Counted from the stretch's first letter, positions 1-10,288 are shown. The stretch: 64,000 bases of DNA from Siphonodentalium dalli (GCA_032622095.1 CP136062.1:53673849-53737848), one strand, 5' to 3'. The notes: generated by a model not told the origin, from the letters alone. A program made the numbers and translations.

Positions 1-110
1 GCATTGATGTGACAAGGAAGCATAACCATAGAAATATTATTATAAAAATGTATACACATAACTATATCCGTTAGTAATCCATGACCTCATGCGGGGAATA
101 TATCCACAGT

Positions 111-340
111 GTTGGACCGGCATAGAATCTGACCTCGCGTGTATACGGACTTCGGAATATCGGGCCTTTGTGTCGGACTTTTGTAGCATTTGGTTTTCGA
201 AATATAGTACCTTCGTGGTATTGGGTCTTCGTAATATGGGATACCGGGTCTACACAATATATGACTTTATAATTGGTGATATTTGGTCTTCGTACAAAAA
301 ACGTCAGACTATTGTACACTCGGATTATCGGTCGTTACTC
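111..340. repeat. Degenerate 16-bp tandem repeat
   Basis: About a dozen loosely conserved units of 13-23 bp, mostly 16, with the theme GGGTCTTCGTAATAT. Readable units include ACGGACTTCGGAATAT, TTGGTTTTCGAAATAT, AGTACCTTCGTGGTAT and TGGGTCTTCGTAATAT. The ORFs on both strands here are by-products of the repeat. The units are too diverged to be a young microsatellite, so this is an old minisatellite remnant. Confidence 0.6.
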
Positions 341-1020
341 GTTAGTAATAAATGGACGACATTTGATATATTACAGAGGGGCTACTTGTTTTGTTCATCC
401 CTTTTGGAAAAAATGTGGGTTATTTCTGACGGACCCAGCTATCTACGCACGTGCTATTAACGGATCACGTGACATGTTAAGTCAGAACTCGTAATTGACT
501 TGATTGTTTCAACAAATATGTGATTGTTCTGATACCTAGATGAGAGGACATATTTTCAGAAAACCGTTTATCCAAATGGAAATGGGTGTGAAGCAGGTAA
601 ATTTTAAATCATATGTTCTAAATTTCTGTTTACTTTTTACAAATTATTATGGGAAAACAGTAATATACTATTTATTGCTGCGATATTTTTTATAGCTAGC
701 AGGGTGGCCCGACGTTGAGCATGTTAAAGTGCTATGGAACCATCCGCTATGGACATCTGATGAGAACAGAGAATGCTCTTGTTCAAATTGGTCATTCTCA
801 TTACTGTTATAACCAAATGGGCACAGGCCATTTGAAGAATTAGGTCCCCGAGGGTAAATTTCGTGACGCTATCCCGCACGGTGAGCTAGCATCACCGAAT
901 TCACAATCTGGGGACCTCGTTCTGCATGGTCTCATCTGACATGAGATATAGACTCAGATTGCAGTTCCCAAATGGATAATATTTGATTATTCCATTATAT
1001 GTCTTATAAGTGCTGAGTAT
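341..1020. other. AT-rich non-coding stretch
   Basis: No exon, RNA gene or repeat that I recognise. The composition becomes more mixed near 700-930, but I see no long open frame or splice-site pair. Confidence 0.5.
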
Positions 1021-1168
1021 GGTCGTTCTTTGATGGTGCGGTTTGGCATATTTAAGTTACGTTGTAGGAAACAAAGGATTTTGTTGGCTTTGTTGCGGTG
1101 TTTTTTACGTGTTCACCATTGGTTCTCTACACCTGATTTTTGGTGATACATTCCGTTTTGTGAAGTAG

Positions 1169-1423
1169 GCTGTTGGTGTAGGTTCAGCTTTTGGGGATGA
1201 TGCGTCCCCAGGTGGTCCTATGCCCAAGCTAGTTGGAGATTGGCTGATGTTGTGGGAGGATATGAAGGATCTTGATGACATAGAGTTAAAGAAAGTGCTC
1301 ATCTTGGTTGTCTGTGACCTATGTGTTGCAGGCGCCACACGGAAACTCTATTGTGTGAGTTGTTGTGGGCAGGGGGCGGCTGCTGTTGATGGACCTGGAT
1401 TTAGTTCGATGTCAGCAGCTTGA
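1169..1423 (+). pseudogene. Unrecognised open frame, possible coding remnant
   Basis: The frame opens after a TAG near 1166 and runs to a TGA at about 1421, giving about 84 codons; its first ATG is at 1220. The stretch is less AT-rich than its surroundings. The predicted peptide has a mixed composition (PMPKLVGDWLMLWEDMKD near the start, then a Cys-containing section) and is not simple-sequence translation. A second frame just upstream is also open for a short distance, which would fit an old frameshifted coding fragment. I do not recognise the family, and it could be chance. No convincing splice sites flank it. Confidence 0.18.
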
Positions 1424-2300
1424 GCAAGTAAGATCTATACCACATTTGAAGGGATGTTTTGTGGTACAGGGGGCTTTCTTACTATGTGAAAGGAATTTAC
1501 TTTGAAGTCGGCTAAAACGAGTAATGAAATTACAATGGGCAATTAATGGAATGACCGGGCGTACATTCAGCGTAAATACTCCCGAGTACGCTGGCTACAC
1601 CAACTAATTTCGAGCGTATTGTAATATGACGTCACCTTCCGTGAAAAGATCGGTTGTCAACTGAGAAAGCACATGGGAAATATTTATGTAATGGATCAAA
1701 TGAATTTAATTTTTAATAATTTGTCACAATTATGAAATATAGAATTCAGATATATATAATTCAATTGAATGACAGTTACAATTATTCGTCCAAAGTTTTA
1801 GATTCTTAAAACTCAAGGTTGTTATCAAATTAGGTAATTTGTTTGTTTGTTAAAAGTCGAAATTCTCCTCAGTTTCTTTGTAAATATCAGATATTCTTGC
1901 TCATTTACTTCGACATGCCCACTGTGAGTTTTGTCAAATTTCCTGAGTAACAAAATAAGTTTTGTTTGCAGTTATAACTATGCTATTTTTAGATTACTCC
2001 GGTCACTAACAAACATTCCATTCACTTTTGCCTAGTGTAATTTACCCATTGTAGCCGAGCGTACTGAATGGAATCACCCCATGGGGGACTGTAATACCCA
2101 CCTGAAAACGACCCTCCCAAACTCAGTTGGGACATTTTCTGACCAAAAATTAGCTTTGGTGACAACTTTTATCCAAATGTTAGTATGAATTAAAATTGGG
2201 AAAGTCGAAAAATATTGATTGATATAAAAACAGCGGTTTTCGTTTTGAACAAGATATAAATAAATCAGCGGTGTTTGTGACAACTTCAACAAGATATAAA
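1424..2300. other. AT-rich intergenic or intronic sequence
   Basis: Short runs of low complexity and no supportable gene. A 2074-2334 reverse-strand frame is open but has no recognisable protein features. Confidence 0.5.
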
Positions 2301-2580
2301 AACAATATCTGCGATAAATAGAACAATCGTTCATTCTTTACGATAAAATACTTTGCGATATCTTTGACTGCGATAAATCAAACAAATATATGCTAATTTG
2401 TTTGCGATTACCGCAAAGTAATTTAAATTTTTATCGCAAAGATGTTTGCGCTTTCATGATATAAAAATGCAAATATGTTTGTGATGTTTGCAATTTATTT
2501 TGCGAAGTATTTTGCGATCTATCGTAAATATGTTTGCAATTTATTGCAATGTTTTTGCGATTTATCAACATAAAACCATG
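2300..2580. repeat. TTTGCGAT-rich motif cluster
   Basis: The words TTTGCGAT, TGCGATAAA and their complement TTTATCGCA recur many times in both orientations (for example at 2352, 2369, 2401, 2433, 2509 and 2555). It reads as a decayed, internally repetitive or fold-back sequence. I cannot assign it to a family. Confidence 0.4.
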
Positions 2581-2648
2581 CACATGTATTTGTACATAGA
2601 TGTTTGGAAAGTGACAGGAGGGTTTTAAAAACTTGAACGCATTTGGGG

Positions 2649-2661
2649 GGGGGGGGTGGTG
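2649..2661. repeat. Poly-G tract
   Basis: An uninterrupted G run at about 2645-2657 inside AT-rich sequence. Such runs are prone to slippage and sequencing error. Confidence 0.7.
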
Positions 2662-2866
2662 TTGCTCAGCCGCCTTTTTGTCCATAGTAATTAGTGTACA
2701 ATGTTGTTACTTAATTTTCAGGACTTCCAAATTAAATCAATCGAAGCGCTTTGTTGGGTTTGAGTCAATGACAATGTCAATGGTTGCATAATTAAGAGTT
2801 ATATGTCCATGTATTTCATGTTTAAATAGTAGTTATATCAGAGTACATTGTATGTTGTGTATTATT

Positions 2867-3160
2867 GGGGGTGGGGCCCAGTGTGGTCAGTGGTCCAATG
2901 AGCACGGCACCAGTCACCAAGCTGTAGGACCTCAGCTCGTGACAGACAGGGGTTCGAATCCTATGTGGCGACCTCTGCTCCAACTTCCAATGATCGGTGG
3001 TTTAAATATGATATGTGCAGACAGTGCATCGTGACTACCGGTACCTTTTGTATGTGACTAACCATAGACCACATGATTTCCACCACCAACAAATGATCTG
3101 GCCTCATTGTTATATCACCTTAGTTGTGGAAAATGACATAAAACCCCAAATAAATAAATG
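2867..3160 (+). mobile_element. tRNA-derived SINE, full-length-looking copy
   Basis: The head resembles a tRNA-derived RNA polymerase III promoter. An A-box-like TGGTCAGTGG is at 2884-2893, and a B box GGTTCGAATCC, matching the tRNA T-loop consensus, is at 2951-2961. The body then runs into a conserved-looking tail, ATAAAACCCCAAATAAATAA, ending in an AAAT-rich 3' end near 3160. The A-to-B spacing (about 58 bp) is long for an ordinary tRNA, and no acceptor-stem pairing is evident, so this is a retroposed SINE and not a tRNA gene. A second copy of the 3' half follows in the opposite orientation. Confidence 0.75.
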
Positions 3161-3194
3161 TGTATTAGAAAATACTCAATGTTGCTACTGCCTT

Positions 3195-3292
3195 TCATTT
3201 ATTTATTTTATATTTGGGGTTTTACGTCCCTTCCTACAATTAAGCGATATCACAGCAAAACCAGATTAATTGTTGGCAGAGGAAACCATGTA
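3195..3292 (-). mobile_element. SINE 3'-end fragment, inverted relative to the copy at 2867
   Basis: Read on the minus strand, this matches the 3' half of the 2867-3160 SINE: the GGTTTCC-type segment, CCAACAA, the ATCTGG core, the ATATCxxxTTAxTTGT segment and then AAAACCCCAAAT. It is 5'-truncated and has no B box. The two tails face each other across about 35 bp, so the locus can form a hairpin. Confidence 0.65.
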
Positions 3293-3460
3293 TGCTACCC
3301 TTAGACATGTACAATTCAGTTTTTTTCTTTTATTTATGCACCATCTGCTCGCATGTAAACCACCGACCATCGTGAAGGTGAAGGTAGCCTGTGTTTCCTC
3401 TGTTAATATTCCCATGTTCAATTCACACCACAGTTCAATTCACACCAGGTTATCAGCTTC

Positions 3461-3705
3461 TGTAAATATCAGATTACGTTGGCCATGTAAATTCTCATTA
3501 CGACGATGTCGTAATTTGACGATAGTTTATGATGGTCCAATTGCTGGCAACAGTTTTTGTCGTAATAATACGATAATTTTGTAAATATACGATAAAATTT
3601 GTAAATGTCAGATTACGTTGATCTCGTAATTTTACGACAGTTACTGATTGTCCAAATTGCTGCCAACAGTTTATATCGTCTTACTGCGATGAAAATTGTT
3701 TGAGT
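3461..3705. repeat. Two-copy tandem duplication, about 130 bp
   Basis: Both units (starting near 3461 and 3596) contain GTAAATxTCAGATTACGTTG, then a block rich in CGTAAT and ACGA words, then GTCCAAxTTGCTGxCAACAG. The units have diverged substantially, so the duplication is old. No coding potential is evident. Confidence 0.6.
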
Positions 3706-3919
3706 GTACTGTACTCAAATGTTGTTGTTGATTTCTATAGTATCCGCTTTGTAGAATAAGGTAACCAGATTTCCATTATTTCAAAGTCGGTTGACTACGG
3801 AGTAATGTTACGAATGGCATATTAGTCGAAATGCGAAAATAGAACTATCGTTATCGAGTAATTACAGTTTTCAAGCAATTTATCAAATAAATGTTATACC
3901 TTACTCGTATTTAAATTCG

Positions 3920-3995
3920 CGCAGTACTATATTTCGCTCAGTTTTGAATTCGCGAACTTTGAATTCCCGCATCTAGCTGCGCGAATTCAAACCTG
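3920..3995. repeat. Short dispersed repeat with TTCGCTCAGTTTT core
   Basis: It contains AGTACTATATTTCGCTCAG followed by GAATTCGCGAA and a partly inverted GCGCGAATTCAAA. The same opening recurs at about 8289-8360, where it forms a clean hairpin. Probably a small fold-back element family. Confidence 0.45.
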
Positions 3996-5060
3996 ACAAT
4001 ATTTTCTTAAAAATGACAGTTTGAGTTTTTAATCATTCCCGAATATACATGTGTACATTAAACACGGTAAGGGTGGATACACACATGCATGCAATTTCTG
4101 TATGTAAAATCCATGCATTTTACATGATCACACCAATCATTGATAGCATTAGTCGCCTATGTGTGATCGGGCAATTTCAACAGGCGAGACAAGTGAGCAG
4201 TTATAAGCCATTATCAAATTAACTGTTATCAATAAATTTCAGACCAGTCATAAATTCTTTCATGGATGACGAAATGAATAAATCCTGTCCGATATCTGTT
4301 GCTGTTTTTCACGAGTTTTAATTCATTTCGAAAAGTGGATTTGAGTCCGTCGATTTTAAACTTGATTTGTTTCTCGTCATTTCAGGGTCATCCAAAATAA
4401 AAATAAAATGTGCAGAATTTGAAACTCTTTTAGGGCGATTGTGATACAAGAGTGGTTAATGTCCCATTAACAATCTGATATGGTGCTCTCATGCCTTGAA
4501 TAACAGGCATTGGAACATTAAGACAGACAATACCGGTTCGTTGAGATTCCTCGGATAGTTTCAGAGCGAGTTGATAACATTCAATTGGGATTCCCATGCA
4601 AATATCCATTACAGCGCCAAACAATTAATGCAGATACAGCGCTGAAAGTAAAAAGAGTGACCCCCCCCCATTTTTCACCCAGAATTTACATAACAGTATA
4701 TGTTTCTCAAACCAAAGATTGAACAAGTTCCTATCTGTCACAATTTTAGCTTGTACACGCTTGAATTATAAAATTTTGGACCATAATCCATAATTGGGGG
4801 AGGGGACTGGTTCTGGAAAGCTTCGAATAACTAAGGGATTTAGTTGAATGTATCACCCGGGATTATCTGGGCATGAACGTACAATATGTTGAACTTAAAT
4901 ATTCCATAGTTCGTATTCATATTTAAACAAGAGCATCGCTAGGGCGTGGCAAAATACGCCCTTTAGCCATTTCGAATTGTACTATCGCAAAATAAGATAA
5001 TACTTTGAGCTTACATTTAAAGAAAATCTGATATACCCCTAATTTCAATGCCAAAATGTG

Positions 5061-5735
5061 GTCAAATTCTAAGTCGAAAAATGGCCATAACTCATGTAAA
5101 AATAATTAGACAGAACCTATATTCAAACTTAGCGTGTAGTTTTAGCTGGGAAATACACATACCAGCTTTGGTTCAGCTCAAATAATAAAAACTGGAGTTA
5201 TCGGTCGGAAACCAAAATGTTATGAAATTGGTCAAATTCTAAGTTGAAAAAGGGCCGTAACTCATGTAAAAATAATTGGACGGAACCCATATTCGAACTT
5301 GGCCTGTATCTTTAGCTGGGAAATACACATACCAACTTTGGTTCAGATAAAATAATCCAAACTGGAGTTATTGGTCGGAAACCAAAAATATTAACAGACA
5401 GTCAAATTCTAAGTCGAAAAAGGGCCGTAACTCATGTAAAAATAATTGGACGAAACCCATATTCGAACTTGGCCTGTATCTATAGCTGGGAAATACACAT
5501 ACCAACTTTGGTTCAGATCAAATAATCCAAACTGGAGTTATCGGTCGGAAACCAAAAATGTTAACACGGTAAAATTCTAAGTCGAAAAAGGGCCGTAACT
5601 CATGTACAAATAATTGGACATAACCCATATTCGAACTTGGCCTGTATCTTTAGCTGGGAAATACACATAACAACTTTGGTTCAGATCAAATAATCCAAAC
5701 TGGAGTTATCAATCGGAAACCAAAAATGTTAACGG
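5061..5735. repeat. Four 170-bp core tandem repeats of the pearl-like element
   Basis: Unit starts are about 170, 170 and 168 bp apart. Units 2-4 are very similar to each other and unit 1 is the most diverged, which fits expansion of the internal units. Confidence 0.8.
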
Positions 5736-5762
5736 ACGGACGGACAGACGGACGGACAGACT
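5732..5762. repeat. (ACGG)n/(ACAG)n microsatellite
   Basis: Interrupted tetranucleotide repeat of ACGG and ACAG units directly after the last 170-bp core, the expected position in a pearl-type element. Confidence 0.85.
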
Positions 5763-6471
5763 GATAACATAATACGACCTTTTTTCAAAAAGGGCGTATA
5801 AAAACAAGAGAGGAAAGGTGACGTAGTTGGGAACTTGTAGAGTCAGACAACCCTTTTTCCCGAATGAAGACACGCAGCAACACTACCTTCTGTACTCTCA
5901 AATTTAAAGCTGTAATACTATGTTCATAATGATATGAATAGCATAAATTGCTGAATATTAGATTAATCACTCGTAGCAAACAGACACGACATAAATGACT
6001 GTCAACTACAATATTTATAAGTCAGGAGTGGCTTCGTGGCTTCGTGGGTGCGGGGATCTGGACCCAGGGTGCTCCATGCCTCCACCCCACCCGTCGATGA
6101 AATATGTAATGGTGAGTCCGGTGGATTCCGTGATAATATACCCCCATGTTGGGGATCATAGCCCATGCGTTGGGGAAATCCTGGGGCCATCACTGGTATA
6201 AAAATCAAGAGAAGACTGACAATAATTTTAACAGAAAGTCCAGCATTTGGGTTATCGCGCGAACAATTATTTTAAGCGGCCTGACTACTTCGTTTAGTCG
6301 GACGGCTCTCTGCGCGTTCAGAGCTTGGCTCACTGTGGTCAAACATAGCCGTAATGATTGGGTTGTCAGCGGACACATATTACATGGTCTGTATGATCCA
6401 TGTAAAACGACAAATACACGACATTTACAGAGATTACATGCATGTGTATATCCACCATTACGACGGATTTA

Positions 6472-7264
6472 GGGTGGATACACACATGCATGTGTAAAAT
6501 ACATGTATTTTACATGGCCACACCAATAATTGACAACATTAATCACCTGCGCGCGAGCGGTTCATTGTTAACAGGCCAGACAAGTGAGTAGTCATAAGCG
6601 ATGTCAAACTCTCTGCTATCAGGACATTTAAGGCCAGTCCAAAACATGTCTTCTCTTACGGATGTGGAAAGTCTGTGTGATATCTGACATTTTATTAATG
6701 CACATCACCAGAAGCGACACATCTGGTGTATACAGGCTTGATATAGAACATTTCGACCATGATGCTTGCTTGGCGTGGGGTTTCGAAAGCTTCAAATCGC
6801 TAAGTGACTTGGTTGAATGTATCGGTCGGAATAATCTGGGCAAGAAGGTACAATATATGTTTTACTTAAATAGCTCAGAGTTAGCCACCCCGTCTGGTAG
6901 CTTTCGGGATCATATATATCCCCAAGTCAGGAAATCCTGATAATATTGCCCCCATGTTGGGGATCATAGCCCCTGGGTTGGGGAACTCCTGGGGCCATCA
7001 TCGGTATACAAATCATGAGAAGACTGACAATGATTTAAACAGAAAGTCCAACAGTTGGGTTATCGCGCGAACAATTATTCTAAGCGGCCTGACGACTTCG
7101 TTCAGTCAACGGTTCTCTGCACGATCAGAGCTTGGCTCACTGTGGTCAAACATAGCCGCAATGATTGACTTGTCAACGGACACATATTACATGGTCTGTA
7201 TGATCCACGTAAAACGCCAAATACACGATAATTACAGAGATTACATGCATGTGTGTATCCACCC
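6472..7264 (+). mobile_element. Inverted-repeat DNA element, copy C (short derivative)
   Basis: It begins with GGGTGGATACACACATGCAT at 6472, only 15 bp after copy A ends, and finishes with the inverted TIR (TGTGTATCCACCC) at 7264. It shares both ends with copies A and B but is about half the length of B. An internal part is deleted or replaced around 6610-6940. The left flank is TTA and the right flank ATA, so no clean target duplication is visible. The shared 3' part (from about 6950) holds a frame that is also open in copies A and B, but it is not conserved like a protein. Confidence 0.6.
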
Positions 7265-7648
7265 ATATACCGTGCATGTAAACCGCACCATTAATGCACT
7301 GAGAAGATGTGTTTTAATATGCTCCAAATAATTATTATCAGTGCTATTTAATTGAATTAGTTATAGACCTCATTGGAATGAACTCAACCGAAGTAACACC
7401 TCAACCACGTACATTCTATAGGCAGCTGACTTAAGAAAAAAGTCAACACTTAGCTTTGGGTTGGGGTTGCATAAATAATTCAGGCTGTTTGGTCATGGTG
7501 TCACTCCATGCAATGGGCGTATATTCCCGTGCACAATAATATTTCTTATAAGTATGTCAACACCGACGATGTTATCATAATTTGTTGCTTTACATAATTA
7601 TGAGTAATGGTGTTTATGTTGGTCGCCCGCATGTAATATAATCAAAAT
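7265..7648. other. AT-rich sequence without recognisable genes
   Basis: Nothing supportable. The 7265-7290 flank of copy C has a short CCGTG-containing similarity to the inverted left flank of copy A, possibly a trace of an older insertion. Confidence 0.4.
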
Positions 7649-7789
7649 CTACAACGAGACAAATTTATAGCGGAATTAACAAAACGAGTCCAGTAATTTA
7701 CGGCTGAACCGTGCATTTGGCGATGTCCAGACCTAATTTACTGGACGAGTTTTGTAATCTCCGCTATAAACTGGGGACGAGTTGTATAT
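7649..7789. repeat. Fold-back (palindromic) element, about 140 bp
   Basis: The left arm (7649-7700: ACAACGAGAC, TTTATAGCGG, AAAACGAGTCCAGTAATTTA) is the approximate reverse complement of the right arm (7735-7789: AATTTACTGGACGAGTTTTG, CCGCTATAAA, GACGAGTTGT). The loop is about 35 bp. It is typical of a MITE or fold-back element. No target duplication was clear. Confidence 0.7.
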
Positions 7790-8288
7790 TCTATTTATTA
7801 CATGATATAAAAACATCGACAGCACATACTTAAGGCAACAAATGGGACGCGAAACTAACATCGGCTTCTATAAGGCGTGCGATGACGTTTCACGTAACTA
7901 TTCGTTGTTTGCCCGCGTAAAGAAAGAGTCTCAGATAAATAACGACGCTTTGGCGCATTTAATGGCGTATATTTAATGACATAACTTTTCAAACTCTTAA
8001 TTCATGACAGTTTCTTGGAAAATTAATGGAAGCCATAGTATTTTGAGATGTAGCGAACGGACGACAAACCGGAAGTCAAAAGTCACCGGACGCTATTTCC
8101 TGTTATTAAACGAACGTTTAATATCACAATTTATTGAATGAGTTTATTGGATGGAATAACGGTAGGATCATGTAATAAATAGCCAAATGAAACAAGTATA
8201 ATTGACTATATTGAGTCCACCCTCATGTATGTAACTGATCAACATATCCATCTGATTTTCCCTCTGTTTCGCTATACATTCAGGAGTC
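7790..8288. other. Intergenic sequence, no gene seen
   Basis: Mixed AT-rich sequence with no long open frame and no recognisable repeat. Confidence 0.45.
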
Positions 8289-8362
8289 GTACTATTTTTC
8301 GCTCAGTTTTAAATTCGCACACCAAAGGGTGCGCGAAAAATAGTACCGATTAAGGTATTATA
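8289..8362. repeat. Hairpin repeat related to the one at 3920
   Basis: GTACTATTTTTCGC near 8290 is exactly inverted as GCGAAAAATAGTAC near 8332. The inner part, GCACACCAAAGGGTGC, adds further pairing. The left part resembles the 3920-3995 repeat. Confidence 0.6.
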
Positions 8363-8743
8363 TGTATACTAGTCCCAAATCAAATACTCAATTAAGTTAT
8401 TATTGTATTGTCACTAGTCAGTTAGTGGCTTGAGTTCACGCCCCGCATCAACATAATTGTTTAGACGATCAACTGTGCTACGTGTAGTCCAATCAACTTT
8501 CCGTCAATTAATTTGATTACGTCTTGAATACCGAAATTCGTAATTTAATTTGTGGCTCAAGCAATAAATTAAATTAATATGAAATTATTAACTTTGATTT
8601 TAAGATAACCTGTTAACCTGAATGTTTACAAAAGACATATTCGACTCTAGTTAATCATTTCTCTATATATTATCGATATTAGATCGTTGTTATTATCGGG
8701 AATTTATTGAAATTGGGGTACACTCCCTTTAGCTGATACTCAC

Positions 8744-8798
8744 GGACCGCCCCGACAGTAAACATAATCAGGAACACACCCACTGTATTTTCCATCAT
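8744..8798 (-). CDS. Candidate first coding exon with signal-peptide-like N-terminus
   Basis: On the minus strand a double ATG at 8798-8793 opens a frame of 18 codons whose product (MMENTVGVFLIMFTVGAV) has a short polar start, a hydrophobic core and small residues at the end, as in secretory signal peptides. It runs directly into GTGAGT at 8743-8738, a good 5' splice-site match, giving a phase-1 intron, which is common after signal-peptide exons. A TATAAA sequence lies about 105 bp upstream (8908-8903). No later exon could be identified in the downstream minus-strand sequence, so the gene is unproven and the combination could be chance. Confidence 0.3.
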
Positions 8799-8902
8799 CC
8801 TCCATACATGGGTTTCAACAGATAAAGAATGAACTTCATGTGTGCGATCGCTGAAATAATTGTACTCGACCAATCGAAGATTCAAGGGGACTATAATCTA
8901 TG

Positions 8903-8908
8903 TTTATA
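8903..8908 (-). promoter_or_regulatory. Possible TATA box for the 8798 candidate exon
   Basis: TATAAA on the minus strand within CCTATAAACA, about 105 bp before the candidate ATG. A transcription start some 30 bp downstream would leave a 5' leader of about 75 bases. The support is positional only, and TATAAA is frequent by chance in AT-rich DNA. Confidence 0.2.
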
Positions 8909-8909
8909 G

Positions 8910-9715
8910 GGCGGTCGCCTGCTGTGTCAGTGTACCGCGAGAACTAAAGGCACGTCAATACTTTTTGTGCATCCAGCAAGAGGCATAGCGAAACTTTCAT
9001 TTCCTGTCCAAAATATAACCTTGTGGCATGGTCGATAATTTAGGAAGAAATGGGTGATTAGTTAAAGTGTTGTGAAACAATCCGGTAGGGTGATCAAATA
9101 TAAATTGAGAATAATCTTGTTCAAAGTAGTTATTTTTACAAAATAATATATCCAAATTGACTACACATACCTTCATTATTATATATTAATTAAATGCAGT
9201 GACCCTCGATGGCGAATCATTTTCGTTAGTTTGTCGTCAATAGAAGCGTCCCGAAACGAGTAGTAAATATTTGTATTTGAGCGTAATTTAGCTTATGTTT
9301 TCTATGGAGTGGTACGGTCAATTTGCTTTAGATTTTTGGGGATGTTAATATAATATGTGGTATCGATATGTCCCCTAAGTGGCATAATATCTCTCACAAC
9401 GGCTTTGAATTTCGACACGGATATGGTATGTACAGTAATTCCCTAAGTAATCGACCTCTTAACCAAAGCAGAATTATGGGTAACTTTTCAGGATTTAGTC
9501 GGAAATATGGCTTGTTGCCATTCATCGAAAAGTTCTCGACGAGTGTTTGGTTTCTCGAAATCATAACCGTAACAACCGATAAGGCAAAACAACTGATAGG
9601 AAAAACACAGAATCTAGTGACGTAGTATCCTGTTCGTAATTATTATCAGTAGTAGCTAGTTTATTGTGTGAAATATGTCTATTATTGTAACGAAATAGGT
9701 TCACACAAGTTTCCT
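8910..9715. other. AT-rich sequence, no gene seen
   Basis: A plus-strand frame at 9368-9625 has an ATG and 85 codons but no recognisable motif, hydrophobic segment or splice context. I do not call it. Confidence 0.4.
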
Positions 9716-10136
9716 AAATCATGCAATCTCGAGTTGAGACCTACACCTGCTGTAAAATGCATAATAACGGAGCATATATTAAAGTGATGTTGTACGCCAA
9801 ATCCGACCATTTATGGGACCATCTCTTTTATACTCAGTCATACATTCAGTTTCATTATTGTTGACATGTTGTTTCCATCGTGCATAGAGCACATGAATAT
9901 ATTTACCGCTAATCCATGAAACAAATTCATTCATTTTTTGCATATATTCTGTTGAATATAAAAGGGAGAATGTCCCATAAATGATTTAGTGTAGAGTACC
10001 CCTTTGACTTAGAAATGCATGTGTTATTGTATCAACGCTATAAAGTTATCCGTCAGAACACCAAAAAGTACCCGCGTTTTGAACAAGTGGAATATGTTCA
10101 TTGAGGCCGTATAGGGTCATGGCGAGCCAATTAGTT
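9716..10136. repeat. Decayed dispersed repeat, related to 20,934-21,130
   Basis: It shares with the 20.9-kb locus the opening CATGCAATCTCGA, then GACC, and later the series TCAGAACA, CAAAAAGT, CCC, GTTTTG and GTGGAATATG in the same order and orientation. This copy carries about 190 bp not found in the other, and that extra part is itself a fold-back (see 9810). Confidence 0.45.
9810..9986. repeat. Fold-back element inserted in the dispersed repeat
   Basis: ATTTATGGGACCATCTCTTT near 9811 is approximately inverted at 9955-9986, where the complement reads ATTTATGGGACATTCTCCCT. The loop is about 110 bp. Its absence from the related 20.9-kb locus suggests an insertion. Confidence 0.5.
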
Positions 10137-10288
10137 TTCTAGTATATAAAACGTACAATGCATGGTAGTTATGTGGTCTCGAATCGGATGGAGCATCATT
10201 CAAGGATATCGATAGTGTGTTCCGCACAAAACAGCAATGTCCAGGAAGATCTCTTCTGCTCGGATGAACCTGTTGTCTTACGGGATAA

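Larger units (their letters stand above)
4925..5810. mobile_element. Pearl-like (Helentron-derived) element nested in copy A
   Basis: It begins with AAACAAGAGCATCGCTAGGG, followed by the short palindrome GGGCGT...ACGCCC. Four core repeats of about 170 bp start near 5061, 5231, 5401 and 5569; each opens with GTCAAATTCTAAGT or a close variant and contains TAGCTGGGAAATACACATA. An ACGG/ACAG microsatellite follows at 5732-5762, and the end is TTCAAAAAGGGCGTATAAAA. Tandem cores plus an ACGG-type microsatellite is the published architecture of bivalve pearl elements, so the family call rests on structure. AAACAAGAG occurs at both edges (4925-4933 and 5802-5810). Confidence 0.7.
4071..6456 (+). mobile_element. 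Inverted-repeat DNA element, copy A (Harbinger-like, non-autonomous), interrupted by a nested element
   Basis: It starts with GGGTGGATACACACATGCAT at 4071, directly preceded by TAA, and ends with the inverted form (ACATGCATGTGTATATCCACC) at 6456. Over 4071-4924 and 5811-6456 it aligns with copy B at 10,289-11,802. The difference is an 886-bp pearl-like insertion at 4925-5810. It encodes no transposase. Short ORFs on both strands recur in the other copies with frameshifts and substitutions, so I treat them as non-coding. The last C of the right TIR and a matching right TAA are missing. Confidence 0.65.

Noticed and set aside
2867-2965. Functional tRNA gene
   Set aside because: A B box is present, but box spacing is long, there is no evident acceptor stem, and the sequence continues into a SINE body and tail.
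4430-4624. 64-codon minus-strand ORF in copy A
   Set aside because: The equivalent part of copy B is interrupted, so it is not a maintained gene.
6146-6472. ORF conserved in copies A, B and C of the inverted-repeat element (GHHxYxNxEKTDN...)
   Set aside because: Similarity is due to element homology. The copies differ by frameshifts and the frames run into the terminal repeat.
9368-9625. 85-codon plus-strand ORF
   Set aside because: No motif, splice site or repeat support in AT-rich DNA.
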